A stretch of DNA of 64,000 nucleotides. It comes from Trema orientale. Lineage: Eukaryota > Streptophyta > Magnoliopsida > Rosales > Cannabaceae. Shown here piece after piece: positions 36,168 to 47,923 of the stretch; the stretch's first letter is position 1; every line of letters begins with the position of its first letter. The notes beneath the pieces are model-generated. The model did not search any database, was not told where the DNA came from, and saw only the letters and a program-made list of their open reading frames with translations. The stretch covers positions 1,014,556-1,078,555 of the forward strand of contig JXTC01000012.1 of assembly GCA_002914845.1 (NCBI GenBank), written 5' to 3'. The position numbers were made by a program, and so were the translations under genes.

Positions 36168-37718
36168 TGGTAATTGAAGAAAAACCGTTTAGTCGTTGGA
36201 AATAAACGCCCAGTACCAAATTAATATTTATAATTATCTCCTATTAACTAACCTAGCAAGTCTAGTAAAACCTAGAATTAACTAATATAGTGGCAAGAAG
36301 GGTCGATCCACAGAGATTCGATTTTAGATTAGTCGTCAAGTACCAAAATTATCATAACCTAATTTTATCTAGGCATCAAAACTAAATGACATTAAAATAA
36401 AATGAATAAAAATAAAGATAAAAGAACAATTACATAAATAAAATATGGAAATTACTATGCATTAATGTACTAAGGACATGATTTCCCCTAATTATTTCTA
36501 AATTCGTCAAATTAAGCAATGATTAGCCTAATTCTATCAAATTCACTAATCAAGGAACCTAATCTAACCTCATTCCCCCTCTCGAGTGCCGACTGAGATA
36601 ATATGCCTAAGTACCCAAATTGATATCTCTATCTAACCCGGTTCTCTAAGCACTCATTAAATCTAACCCTCAAGAACTTCCTAATTTGATTATCTAGGTG
36701 TTGATCTCCTCTCGGTCTCACAACAACCTAAACTATGTTTCTCAATTCCAGTTTATGAAATCAAACTCTCTCAAGTATCAAAATTACAACCTAAGTTCAA
36801 CTAATTTATTGGCCACATAAGTTAGAGGCAATAAGCAATGAGAAACATAAATGAATTGACAATAGAGAATAAGCCAATAATTAATAAAAGAAGCAAAACA
36901 AAGTATAAAAATGGTTTATCAAATCCTAAGATAGAAAATCAATCCAAGCATAGTAGAATCCAAGGCTAATCTCATAAAGAATTTCAATATTCCAAACAAA
37001 TTATATAATATGCCCAATACAAAATTCAAATGAGATTAAGGTGAGAAAGAGGAAGAGAAAACTCTTTTGTGAAGGTAGAATTTCAAGCCTTCAATTCTTC
37101 AAGCATCTCTCTCAAGAATCCTCTCCAAATTTCAGCTCCAAGGCTCTCTCTCTTTAGGATTTTTAGCTCTCAAAGTTGTGCCTCCTCTCCAACTCTCCAC
37201 CCTTTGAAATGGAGGCTAAAGTATGTATTTAAAGGGCATTAAGATGACCTAAGAAAGGGAAAAATCTAATCATCCATTGATGTTAGATCAAGGGCCAAAA
37301 ATAGCTCTTAAAGTTGGCCAAAAACGAGTGGACACGTGGCTAAAAAATGGAGAAAATTCAGCTTGTGCGCGTGCTAAAATCGCTGTGGCACCGCGATGCC
37401 TGTTTCTAGTACCGCGATGCCCGTTTCTGGCACCGCGGTGCCCTGCTGAGGCACCGCGGTGGCCAGAATGTGGCACCGTAATGCCTAGCTGCTGGTCCAG
37501 TTGAGCTTTTTAGCTCTCTTAGATTCTTCGGGCCTCGTTTCGGCTATTAATGGCTTCATAAACTTCTCCTTTTTGATGCCAAATATATACTAAGCCTCAA
37601 TTTCTTATTTTCTACAATAAAAACACAAAACAACATTAAAACAACACAAATACTTGAGAACTTATAATTATCTGAACTTAGAAAATACTTGATTTGTGAA
37701 TAAAATACACACTCATCA
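36168..37718 (-). mobile_element. Solo LTR of family X type, copy X4
   Basis: It starts TGGTAATTGAAG and ends CACTCATCA, with perfect GTAAC target duplications at 36163-36167 and 37719-37723. 1551 bp. The layout resembles X2: a GGGTCGATCCACAGAG-type LTR-end block, a C-rich middle, and a patch at 37380-37490 with repeated GGCACCGCGRTG words. No coding: the open frames over that patch follow the short repeats. Confidence 0.85.
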
Positions 37719-38373
37719 GTAACCTATCAGCGAATCCTAGTTTTTCTTTCTTTTAAACTACGATCTTCCAATCTAAGCCTCAAACACAACTGGATGAATG
37801 TGTGGGCGTTGCGTATAATCTCTCAAAACTCACACTTTAAGCCCTTATAATATTCTCAACACATGAGATTGCAAGGATTTGTTCTACAAAGAATAGGAAG
37901 ACCATGGAGACTCTTTAGAAAATAATGGAGGCTCTGTAGAAAATAATATGTGGTGTGTATTCTGCTAGGTTTCACCTTATATATATATATATTTATTTAT
38001 NTGAAAGTTAAGAGTTTAATTATGGGCTTTTAGGGAATATTGATAGACGAAAACTGAAAGCCTAAATGTGAGTTTTGGCCATTTGAACCACTGATAAAGG
38101 GAAGATACTTAGGAAAGACATCCCAACCGCAATACTACAACCTCAGTGGTAGGCTAAACCATATTAAATAATTGTGTCTTTTTATTTAATTTTTTATGTG
38201 TTTGTTTTAGTAAATTTAAAATTTAAATCAAAATAGCTTCGCAATTTAAAATTTAAATCAAAATTGTGTTCATCGCCGTATGTGGATGTCAGAACAACTA
38301 TTGTAAATAATAGCATAGGAAACTGGATCATTCATACAGCAAAATGATTAAATTTTGGGCCTATTTTAAATAA

Positions 38374-38545
38374 GGGCGCGTCTACAGTAGGGGCGCCCCT
38401 ACGTAGGGCCCTGTCTATTCACCGTTGGATGGGAATCTGTATATAAATAGATTCTCCACAGATTTCTGTTATTCCCCACAGATTCCCATCCAACGATAAT
38501 TAAGGCATGACCCTACGTACGGACGCCCCTACCGTAGCCATCCCC
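38374..38545. mobile_element. Mutator-type MITE, copy 1
   Basis: Ends GGGCGCGTCTACAGTAGGGG and CCCCTACCGTAGCCATCCCC are inverted relatives. Inside lies the mirror pair GATGGGAATCTGT / ACAGATTCCCATC. It matches 42323-42494 in reverse orientation over its full 172 bp. Confidence 0.9.
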
Positions 38546-39591
38546 TGATTATCTAGACAAAATATGCAGTAACAGAAATAATGTAATATCTAGTACAATG
38601 TTTGTAAGAGGTGGAATTGGTGACTTATGGAACTGTAATTCAAGCTCCAATAAATTATGACAATTAATTAAACTCTTTAATTAATTTGTATAATTTATTA
38701 ATTCTAGTATTACTCTATTAAAAATCCGAAATTGCACTCTTGAAACTACAGAATTAATTTACTCAGAAAATAGCGAGCAGTCCATTGATTTAATAACTAC
38801 ATATAGTTCAATCATTCATAAATAATTCATAATTGGAGCTAGGTCATATTCCATTTACCTCTCTAATTACATCCTTATCCTTGTGTACCATTGATTCTCC
38901 AATGAACAATTAATTTATAAATCTATTATAAATTGAGTACTCAAACTGTTCAAGCCCTGAATCAATACATAAAGAAATCGTCTTTCTAGCATCCTAATGG
39001 AAGGAATGGATTCCATATCTGTAAGATACATTCCGGTTACTCATCTCATCATGCTCCCAAGATACAAGTATTTCGATCTGTTTACGAAACAAACCTTTAA
39101 CAAGTATGTTAGAGAACATATTATTAAAAATAGGAGTCTATAATTACTCAGGATTAAGATTGATCTACATATGATCATCTAGTGACATTATTTGAACTCT
39201 CAACAGTTAATGGAATTTATGTGAGATTCAAATTATGCCTGGTCCTGTCCTATATAATCAAATTATATAAAGTACCTCCATTGTGATGTCAACACATCAG
39301 TAGTCCGGATAAGACTATTATATTCTCAATGTTAATAGACCGTACTAATAATATTTAATTAAAGATCCGAAATTTTAAATAATTATTATGGACTATGTTT
39401 AGTTTATTATTTATAAATTTAATCTCTATGTATATAATACTTATATACTAAATTTGTGGTCATATATATAAACTACGGATTTTCTAATATTTAAAGACAT
39501 ACAAATTATGCACAAATTTAAATAGAAAAATGTCATTTTATTAATTCAGCAAATATCCAAAATATATATGCTTTTAGGGCATAAACCTTAA

Positions 39592-40595
39592 TATACACAC
39601 ACTCCAAACAAAGAGTCCTTTAATTTGTTTTGGTTTAGTTAACTTGAAGCTTGATACATCTCTTTTTCCAAACATTAGATGATCATTAGGGGGATCACCG
39701 ATCAGTTTGCCTGTGTACCCAAATGTGAAATTGCGTCAAGTCAAGTCAACTTAAGGTCTATTTATGTTGTTCCAAGACACCCTTTTCCACGTTTGTCACT
39801 CTAATTTTCCGCTCTACAAATATTTCGTTGGACAGTATGTAATGTTCAGGCCAAATAATCTACTCCATAGGCTCTATAAATCTGGTGCCTTATTGGTTTA
39901 TTTTATTTTTGGTTTTCCCACTTGAGAATATACAATGAAAAAGGAAAGCAATGACGTCAAATATAAATTTTGGGGTTGATTTGGAGCCATTTTAACGTCG
40001 TCACTTGGTGTTAACAATTTTCCACCAATATGGCATCACATACATGATTGCAATCATACAGTTCCTAGATACCATGGACTATTTCGTTGGTGTCGTGTAC
40101 CTATTTGATTCTTATTCCACTTATTACTTTTCGTGAATAAGTATTTATTGCTTTCTTAGAAAGAGTCCACTAGTTCAGATTTTAATTTATATACTTATGT
40201 TTCTTGTTATGTAGTTGCAATAACTCTTAACTTGTATGTGATGAAAAGCAATCTACAATGTGAACGGACAACTGATTGTAAAGTAAGTCATTGTCACTCT
40301 TTTACTTGCGAAAAGGGAAGACAATTTTTTTTTCTTTTATCGCTACTAGTTTTGGTTGTTGCAACGTGTATCACATCCTCCAGATGAAAAGTTGTACCAG
40401 AAAAATTGAAAGAAAATTGAGCCAAAAGAGCACGAGTTGGGATGATGGAATGGTGGAACTGGAACACACGTGACACACCCCTTGTTTTTGCAATAAAGCT
40501 AAAAAGCGCATTGCTCGTGCGGTTCGTTATTCTTCCTTCAACAATACAAGCTTGGAAATATAAGAACAAAAGTACTGTACGGATGCTCTACCATG
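39592..40595 (+). repeat. Array half-unit U2
   Basis: Collinear copy of U1 and U3. It ends with AAGTACTGTACGG and GCTCTACCATG just before the inserted solo LTR. Confidence 0.87.
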
Positions 40596-40600
40596 TAAGT

Positions 40601-41726
40601 TGTCACAGGGTCTAAAACTCAATCGAATTTTTCGCCTTGTGATGGCACTAAGTTGTTCACTTAGTCAGTTCTCTCAAGTGTTTACCTCACCTCTCACAAT
40701 AAGAAACTCTCAAGGCAATTTAAAACAAAGCACATAAAAGCATACAGGAATCACTCCTAACCTTTTACTGATCACAAAAGGAATACAAGTTTGCTGGAAA
40801 GGATCACACAAGCTCAATGTGCCGTCAACCATTCATAACTTGGATATTTATAGGCAAAATAGGTGTGACTGACACCCCCCAGCTACTAGGACCACTAAAC
40901 CCACGTTCAAAGGGTTGGAACATGTTTAAAACATCAAAGGATGCCATCTGGCTCGAGGTTGTGTGACACAATTTGAGAAATGCCTAGAGAAATGGAAACT
41001 GGCCACGTTTTGCCTGTCTGCCGCGCACGTGTTGCGCGCAGCGTGGCCGAGTGGTGTGGGCGTCCTGCGTGCGCATGTCCATCGTGCGTCCGTCGTGCGC
41101 GCGCTTCTCACGCGCACATGCATCACGTCCGATGTACTCGGCCATTTCTCACATTCTTCTCGCCACTCCGCCCAGTTCCAATGGAACTCGGTCGTGGGCA
41201 TCCAGCTGCCCATGTTGGCCAGTTGTGGCCACGTCTAGTGCACCACGTCCTATTTTTCTCGGCCACTTGCCAAGGCTGCTGCCATGGCATTCTGCAATTC
41301 TCGGAACTATGTCCGAACGCCTGCCTAAGCATCCGGCTGTCTCACATCCGTGTCCAAGTGCCCGCCCAAGCACCTGGATGTCTCGCGCACGTTGTTGCGC
41401 GCCGTTCCGCCCGTGCATTGCCTCAGCTGTGCGCGCACGCGCCACTACATGCATGCTCCATCTGCACGCGCGCTATGCTGCACATGCATATCCTCACGAA
41501 TCCGACCATGGGGCGCACACATGTGAGTCACCTCCATGTGTGTGCCTTAGTGCTTAGCCCATTTTGTGTGCCCACCAAGCACACATGCCTTGCACGCTGG
41601 GTACCACCCATGACATGCCGTGACTTGCAGCCAACAAGTCTTGCTAAGCCCTGCCAAAGGCATAGCTATGTCACGGCCCGTGCCAGCCTGAACACCGGCC
41701 TCGTATGAGTTTACTTGGGTCTAACA
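40601..41726 (-). mobile_element. GC-rich solo LTR with perfect 5-bp target duplication
   Basis: TGTCACAGGG...GGGTCTAACA with TAAGT at 40596-40600 and 41727-41731. A reversed TATA-like GGATATTTATAGG lies near 40842-40854. The half from 40960 to 41700 is very rich in C, G and CpG (CGTGCGCGCGC-type words), unlike anything else in the window apart from the dehydrogenase gene. Several overlapping open frames of up to 242 codons on both strands follow from this composition; none resembles a known protein. Confidence 0.82.
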
Positions 41727-42250
41727 TAAGTATTCAATATGTCTAAATTTGAACTGAAGTCTTTCCTCCACACGAGGGGTATCACGTTTTTTTACTTTTT
41801 ATTTTTTATTAAATGACTTTAATTGATCCTTAAATTATTAAAAAAGTCTTATTTTGGTCTTTGGGGCAAAATATTGTCTAAGTTCTATTGGTCAAGCCGA
41901 AAACCTATTGAGTGATGGAATTGAGAATAATCATTGATATGTTTGAGCCTCCAAACTTGTGCTCGGATGAATAGTGTCATGTACTATATAGGCTTTCTCG
42001 TGGCAAGATATTGCCAACTAGAGATGCTAGGCACTAGCGTAGTACTGCTAAGGGTATTCTGACGATCAAGTTAGTTCTCGGATCTGGAGAAGATTAGAGA
42101 TTTGGACATGAAGAAGTGGTTCTTTCCTATTAGTGAGTTATGGGTAGGTGAGCCCTTAAATAAGCATATGAGAATTACTCTCTACTGTCAGATGGTGATT
42201 ATTAGAGATGGAACTCTCTAAGCTATTTATTTGAATAGTACCACTCTAAT

Positions 42251-42846
42251 CTGGGGTGGAGGGAAGGGAGGGCCAAGTGGGGCATCAAATTTTTTACTTT
42301 ATAATTTATATGTATAATATAAGGGGATGGCTACGGTAGGGGCGTCCCTACGTAGGGTCATGCCTTAATTATCGTTGGATGGGAATCTGTGGGGAATAAC
42401 GGGAATCTGTGGAGAATCTATTTATATACAGATTCCCATCCAACGGTGAATAGACAGGGCCCTACGTAGGGGCGCCCCTACTGTAGACGCGCCCATAATA
42501 TAATTTTTTCTCTAGTTTACCCCCACTATGATATTTTTTTAGACCTAAGTCCCTACTATTTAAGGTGAATTTTCACATCTACTCTATCTCATAACTCACT
42601 TATTCATTTTTCACATGTATATTAAACTTTCTTTCCTCAAAAAGAATAAGAAAGTGAAAACAATTCTTTTAGGAGAATAAAAGCCGGATAAAACAAATAG
42701 ATTCTTTAGAAAAATCCTTCATGTACTTTATTGTTACTTGGATCAAGACCACTATAAATTTTCAGTTAATTTTTTCTTTTTATTATTATTGGATTATAAA
42801 AGTTGCTTTATACCGCCACTGCAAACAAGTCTTGGTTCTGCCACTG
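42251..42846. mobile_element. hAT-like non-autonomous element with 8-bp target duplication
   Basis: ACTCTAAT flanks it at 42243-42250 and 42847-42854. The ends CTGGGGTGGAGGGA and (reversed) CAGTGGCAGAACCA are inverted relatives of the CAGTGGCGGAGCCA type. The paralogous unit V1 shows the empty site near 34955. It carries a MITE (42323-42494). No transposase. Confidence 0.85.
42323..42494. mobile_element. Mutator-type MITE, copy 2, nested in the hAT-like element
   Basis: ATAATATAA is perfectly duplicated at 42314-42322 and 42495-42503. 172 bp; reverse-orientation relative of 38374-38545 with few differences. Confidence 0.93.
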
Positions 42847-43203
42847 ACTCTAATTGGACATTTACTTATTGTCAGGCAGCTGTTTAGTTGTGTCAGAAGA
42901 CAATGGCAATGGAGTACCTGTCACAGGAGTCATGTCATGTCCATGATAACATCCTATTTATTGATAGTAGGGGCCAGCTGTAATGGTGGTTTCCTATTTT
43001 ACCCAATTGGTATTACCTTTTGGTCACTGAGGAGAGAGCATTTTTATCCTCAGTCATGTTCTCGACTACTCAGGATGAAAAATATCGGAGCCCTCGAGAT
43101 ATACCGAGAGTCAAAGGACTACTCGGGTTCCTTGCTCGGGTCTTGACTTTTTGGTTAGGATCTAGTCCTAAGACATTACACTTGAAGATTCGGCGGAGAC
43201 TTT

Positions 43204-43731
43204 TATAGTCAATATATGTGGCTTGACTAAGCCATAATACTAATTGAATATTAGCGGCATCAACTGATACCGGCATGATCAAAGTTTGCCGCACCTTTCG
43301 GTGCTGCACATGTAATAAAAAAGAAAAAAAAAAAAGAAAAGTGGGAGAATAGGAGAGTGGACTCAACTATAAATACCTCTCTCCTCCAAACCATTCTTCA
43401 TCCCATTCCAAAATCCTCTTCCTTTCTAAGAGAGAGTTCAACCTAGGAATTCCTCTTAGTGTCCCACTTGTTTTCTCCTAAATTATTTAGAGAGAGTATT
43501 TTTCCTATTTCAAGAGAGAGAGGTTCATTTGTACTCTTCTTGTATTTAGAAAGAAGTGAGATGTAATCTCCTTTTCATATGAAATTCTTCACAGCCTTGT
43601 CCTAGACATAGCCGAAATTGGGTGAACCACGTTAAATTTTTTGTATGTCTTATCTTTTCACTTTTTCTAAAGTTTTCTCAACTTGTATTTTAGCTGTGTG
43701 TTGTCGCTTCTGCAAAGCCGATCTCCTAACA
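43204..43731 (+). repeat. 5' LTR of Copia fossil 2
   Basis: 528 bp, ending GATCTCCTAACA. It contains an ACTATAAATACC TATA region (about 43368-43379) and GAGAG-rich transcribed sequence. Confidence 0.92.
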
Positions 43732-46358
43732 ATGGTACCAGAGCTATTGGGTAGAGTCCTGTTCATGCATGCATACTATTCATTTGTACATTACTATTCA
43801 CATATATAGCATTGTTCATATATACGGTACTATTCGTATATATGGTACAGTTCATATACAGTGAAATGATGATAACTGAATAAATCATGGTGAACAAAAA
43901 TAGCGGTGAAATTTGATATTGAGAAATTTAATGGGAGCAATTTCTCTCTGTGGAAAATAAAGATAAAAGCAAACTTGAGAAAAGACAATTGCCTGGCAGC
44001 AACTGGGAAAGGCCTGCTGAGATTACTGATGATAAAAAGTAGGACAAGATGGATGGCAATGATGTTGCTAACTCATATCTGGCACTAGTAGATGGAGTTT
44101 TGTCGAGCATTGAAGAGAAAAAGTCAGCTAAGGAGATTTGAAATACACTGACAAAGATGTATCAGGCCAAGTCACTTCACAACAAAATTTTCTTGAAGAG
44201 AAGGCTATATGCCTTTCGGATGGTGGAATCAACAATGGTAACCGACCGACCACATCAACACCCTCAATACTCTATTTTCGCAACTCACAATAATGGAGCA
44301 TAAAATAGAGGATAATGAACATGCAGAAATCTTACTTCAGAGTCTATTTGATTCATATGATTAGCTCATCATAAATATGACCAGCAATGCTACAACTCTA
44401 GTTTTCAACGATCTTACAACTGCTGTTCTTGAAGAAGAAAATCGGTAAGAACAAAGAAGACAGATTGGCAAGTTCACAGCAAGTAGAAGCTTTGATAATG
44501 AGAGGGAGATCAATGGAACGTGGCCCCAGTGGGAGTCAGAGTCATTGCAGATCAGAGTTAAGAAATAAAAAGAATATCAAATGCTATCACTGTAGCAAGA
44601 AAGGGCACATCAAAAGGGAGTGTTGGCAACTCAAAAGGAATGGAGATTCGAGAGGGAAGGACCCCGAGTCATCAAATGCTCAGGAGAACATTGCAAGTGC
44701 TTCAGATGATGGAGAAATCTCGTACAGCGAAGGAACAATAGTTTTTAAGGAAAGAAGGCAGCACACTGATGTTTGGTTAATGGATTCAGGAGCAATATAG
44801 CACATGACTTCTCATAGAGAGTGATTTCACACATATGAACATGTCTCTGGAGGATTTGTAATCATTGGTAATGATCATGCCTTAGAGATCACTGGGATTT
44901 ACATCATCAAGATGAAAATATACGAGGGCACTATGCGTACTATTCAAGAGGTGCGACATATGAAAGGCCTGAAGAAAAATCTATTTTTTTTAGGACAATT
45001 AGATAATCTTCGTTGCAAAACTCGTGTCAAGAATCAGATCATGAAGGGCGTGCTTGTTGTAATGAAGGCAGAGAAGATCATAGTGAATCTGTAGATACCT
45101 AAAAGAGATAATCTGATGGAGGCAGAGGCATTAGTTGCTTCAACAAATTCCGTAGAAGAATCAATGATGATGTGGCATCATAAGCTCGACCATATGTCTG
45201 AACGAGGCTTGAAGATTCTCTCTTAACGAAGGTTGCTTCTTAGTCTCACAATGGTATCTTTACCTTTTTGTGAGCATTGTTTCATAAGTAAGCAGCATAG
45301 ATTAAAGTTCAGTACATCTAATTCTAGAAGTAAAAAGGTTCTAGACTTGATTCACTCTGATGTTTGGCAAGCACCGGTGACGTCCCTAGGAGGAGCTAGA
45401 TACTTTGTATTATTTATTGATGATTACTCCAGGAGATGTTGGGTGTATCCTATCAAAAGGAAGGCAGATATGTTTTCAGTCTTCAAAATATTCAAAGCGC
45501 AGGTAGAGCTTGAATCTAGATAGAAGATTTAGTGTTTGAGGACAGATAATAGAGGAGAATATACAAGCGATGAATTTGATAGCTTCTGTCAACAAGAAAG
45601 TATCAAGAGGCAGTTTACAATAGCGTACACTCCTTAGCAAAATGGAGTGGCAGAGCAGATGAACAAAAATCTTGTTAGAAAGGACAAGAGCAATGTTGAG
45701 AGCTGGAGATCTACCCAAGATATTCTGGGCAGAAGTAGTCAAAACCGCATGTTATGTGATCAATCGGTCTTCATCGACTGTGATTGATCTGAAGACACCA
45801 ATAGAGATGTGGACTGGTCAGCCAGCTATTCTTGCTTACACACGTTTGGAAGTCCTTTATACACGATGTACAATATTCAAGAAATCACAAAACTAGATTC
45901 AAAGTATAGAAAGTGTGTATTCTTGGGATACGCTTATGGAGTTAAGGGGTATCGCTTATGGGATCCTACTACCCATAAGGTTATCATCAGCAGAGATGTG
46001 ACATTTGTAGAAAATAAAGTGCAAAATAAGGGAGACGATAGTAATTTAGAAACTACTACAGTTCAGGTAGAAAAAAATGTTGAAGATTTAGATTCTTCTG
46101 ATGTAACACCAAGGTATGAAGTAGAACTAGTCGAGAAAGAAACTTATGAAATTAGTCAGTCAACTCGTGAGAGAAGACCACCAGCATGGCACTCAGATTA
46201 TGTCACTGAGAGCAATATAGCATACTGCCTTCTGACAGAGGAGGAAAGCCTACTGGAAATTCTGAAAATAATTTCAAAATACGATTTTACCGAAAATGAT
46301 TTCCACAGTTTTGTAAATAATTCAAGAATACAGCTAAATAGGTATTTTAAAACTTTTC

Positions 46359-47923
46359 TTGAAGCTTTATGAAACATAACGTAGGATCGTTGAACTAACA
46401 TAAATCAATTCATAGATCTTAGTTTAGATAAAACCTGAAAGCACTTCACAATCATTGAGCCTTCTCGTTTATTCTCTGAAGCCCATTGAATGATCTAGTG
46501 TGTGGGCATCTTCTTGATTCCCAACGAGAGATGAGCAGACGATCCAGAAGTCGCTCTTCCTTCTCCTTCATTGCACATTTACGGCCATGGGTATCTCTCC
46601 CTCGATGGCTATGAACGAGCTCGGGATTGCTCCTGCAGTAGCTCGGCTCTCTCACTCTCTCTTTTCCTCTTTATATCACGTTAAGCACAATTACTGTGCA
46701 TGTAGTAGACATGTGGCTACTGTACAGAGGCTTAGGAGAACTTTTCTCTCAAGTATCAGAGTGATGTAAACCCTAATAGGCTTATTGGGCTCAACTGACC
46801 ATTCAATTAGTATTGGGCTATGTGTGAGCTAGACAGGGGACTTTATGGATCCAAATAGTCTAACTGCCAATGGGCTAACTACCCACAGTCATAATTAACT
46901 CTTAATTATGACTGGGTCTTGTTTATTAATATTGGGGCACTCCACTATAAGCCAATATTGCACTCTTAGACTAAATGTCATATATTTTCTGTGAAGCTAA
47001 TTAATACTTTAATTAACTTGATCCATTTAGCATATACTATACCTGCGGATATACCTCCGACACAATGCGTATTAGTGAGGTGAAATTACCGTATTACTTC
47101 TCTAGTACATATTTTCCTTTGAGTGACTATTTTTAATCTAATGGTTAATAATTGACTATGATGTTTGTAATTGCCCATACAAACACAGTCAAATTCACAA
47201 AGTGAATATCTGGCGTCTGGGTTTTTATTATCCAAGTCCTTGAAAAAATTCAAAGTGACACTATATGCATGATGTCCAAATCATGAAAAGCATTCTCGTC
47301 AATTCACAAATCTTATCTTCTAAGATACCGGAATTTGAACTATATAATCGGAACTAGTCCTTTAGTGAGTCAAAAAGATAAAACTCATGAAAGCAAGTCT
47401 AACAATCACTAGGATAAAGGTAATTTTGCAATAGTGTTAGATTAGTGAAAGATAGAATATTGAGTTACGACACTTAATTTCAAATTTTATTTTCACTTTG
47501 TCCAGTTCAATGCACTTATAACTTTCTTAAGACGCACTAGTATTTCTATTTGAAGTCAGACACTTTAATGAATAGAGACTTCATTAATCCCATTGAAATA
47601 GATAACACTACATTCTATAGCAAAATAAAGTATTCCATCTTTATGTGCAGAATGTGAACTCTTTATTTAGACATAATAAAATTATGTGCAGAATGTGAAC
47701 TCTTTATTTAGACATAATGAAATAAAGAATTTAGTCTCCTATATGTGAACACTTCACACGAACAATTCTTTGTTACTCATTATTAGTCATAGAAACTTTT
47801 AGACATTTGCATAATAGAAAACATAAACATCACATGTATATAATTGGGTATAATATGAAATTTATTAATAACAAATAGATAACACTTAAATCCAATAAAC
47901 ATTATTTAAAATGCCAAAAAAAG
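46359..47923 (-). mobile_element. Inserted element within Copia fossil 2, LTR-like
   Basis: AAACTTTTC occurs at 46350-46358 and 47924-47932, bracketing 1565 bp foreign to the Copia coding sequence. Reversed, the right part reads like a Copia LTR start region (ATTAATAAATTTCATATTATAC and an AATAAAGAGTTCACATTCTG block). A solo LTR is likely, but I could not fix TG..CA ends, and the 9-bp repeat is longer than expected. It holds a 41-bp tandem duplication. Confidence 0.6.
47641..47722 (+). repeat. 41-bp tandem duplication
   Basis: 47641-47681 and 47682-47722 are nearly identical, both starting TTATGTGCAGAATGTGAACT. Inside the inserted LTR-like element. Confidence 0.93.

Larger units (their letters stand above)
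36039..39591 (-). mobile_element. Copia-type solo LTR (minus) with two later insertions
   Basis: Plus-strand start TGTTAGTTTTAAAAACGATT followed by TTCGCAGCGGAAG is, reversed, a typical Copia LTR 3' end. The other edge reversed reads AAGGTTTATGCCCTAAAAGC, a typical start of the same LTR group. TATACACAC borders it on both sides (36030-36038, 39592-39600), matching the intact V-U join at 50728-50737. Inside are solo LTR X4 (36168-37718) and a MITE (38374-38545). Without these it is about 1.8 kb. One undetermined base lies at 38001. Confidence 0.7.
41727..43203 (+). repeat. Array half-unit V2, left part
   Basis: Matches V1 from its start to GGATCTAGTC. It is interrupted by an hAT-like element (42251-42846) and cut by the Copia fossil at 43204; it resumes at 50097. 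Confidence 0.85.

Noticed and set aside
36168-37718. X4 as a MITE or TRIM rather than a solo LTR
   Set aside because: There are no terminal inverted repeats beyond TG..CA, the target duplication is 5 bp, and at 1.55 kb it is too long for a TRIM LTR; solo LTR is the simpler reading.
41043-41056. tRNA A-box-like GTGGCCGAGTGGTG
   Set aside because: No B box (GGTTCRANTCC) or cloverleaf follows at the right distance; it is a chance word in GC-rich LTR sequence.
40926-41708. Overlapping long ORFs of up to 242 codons on both strands
   Set aside because: They lie within a CpG-rich solo LTR with perfect target duplications. Low AT content removes stop codons in several frames at once, and none resembles a protein.
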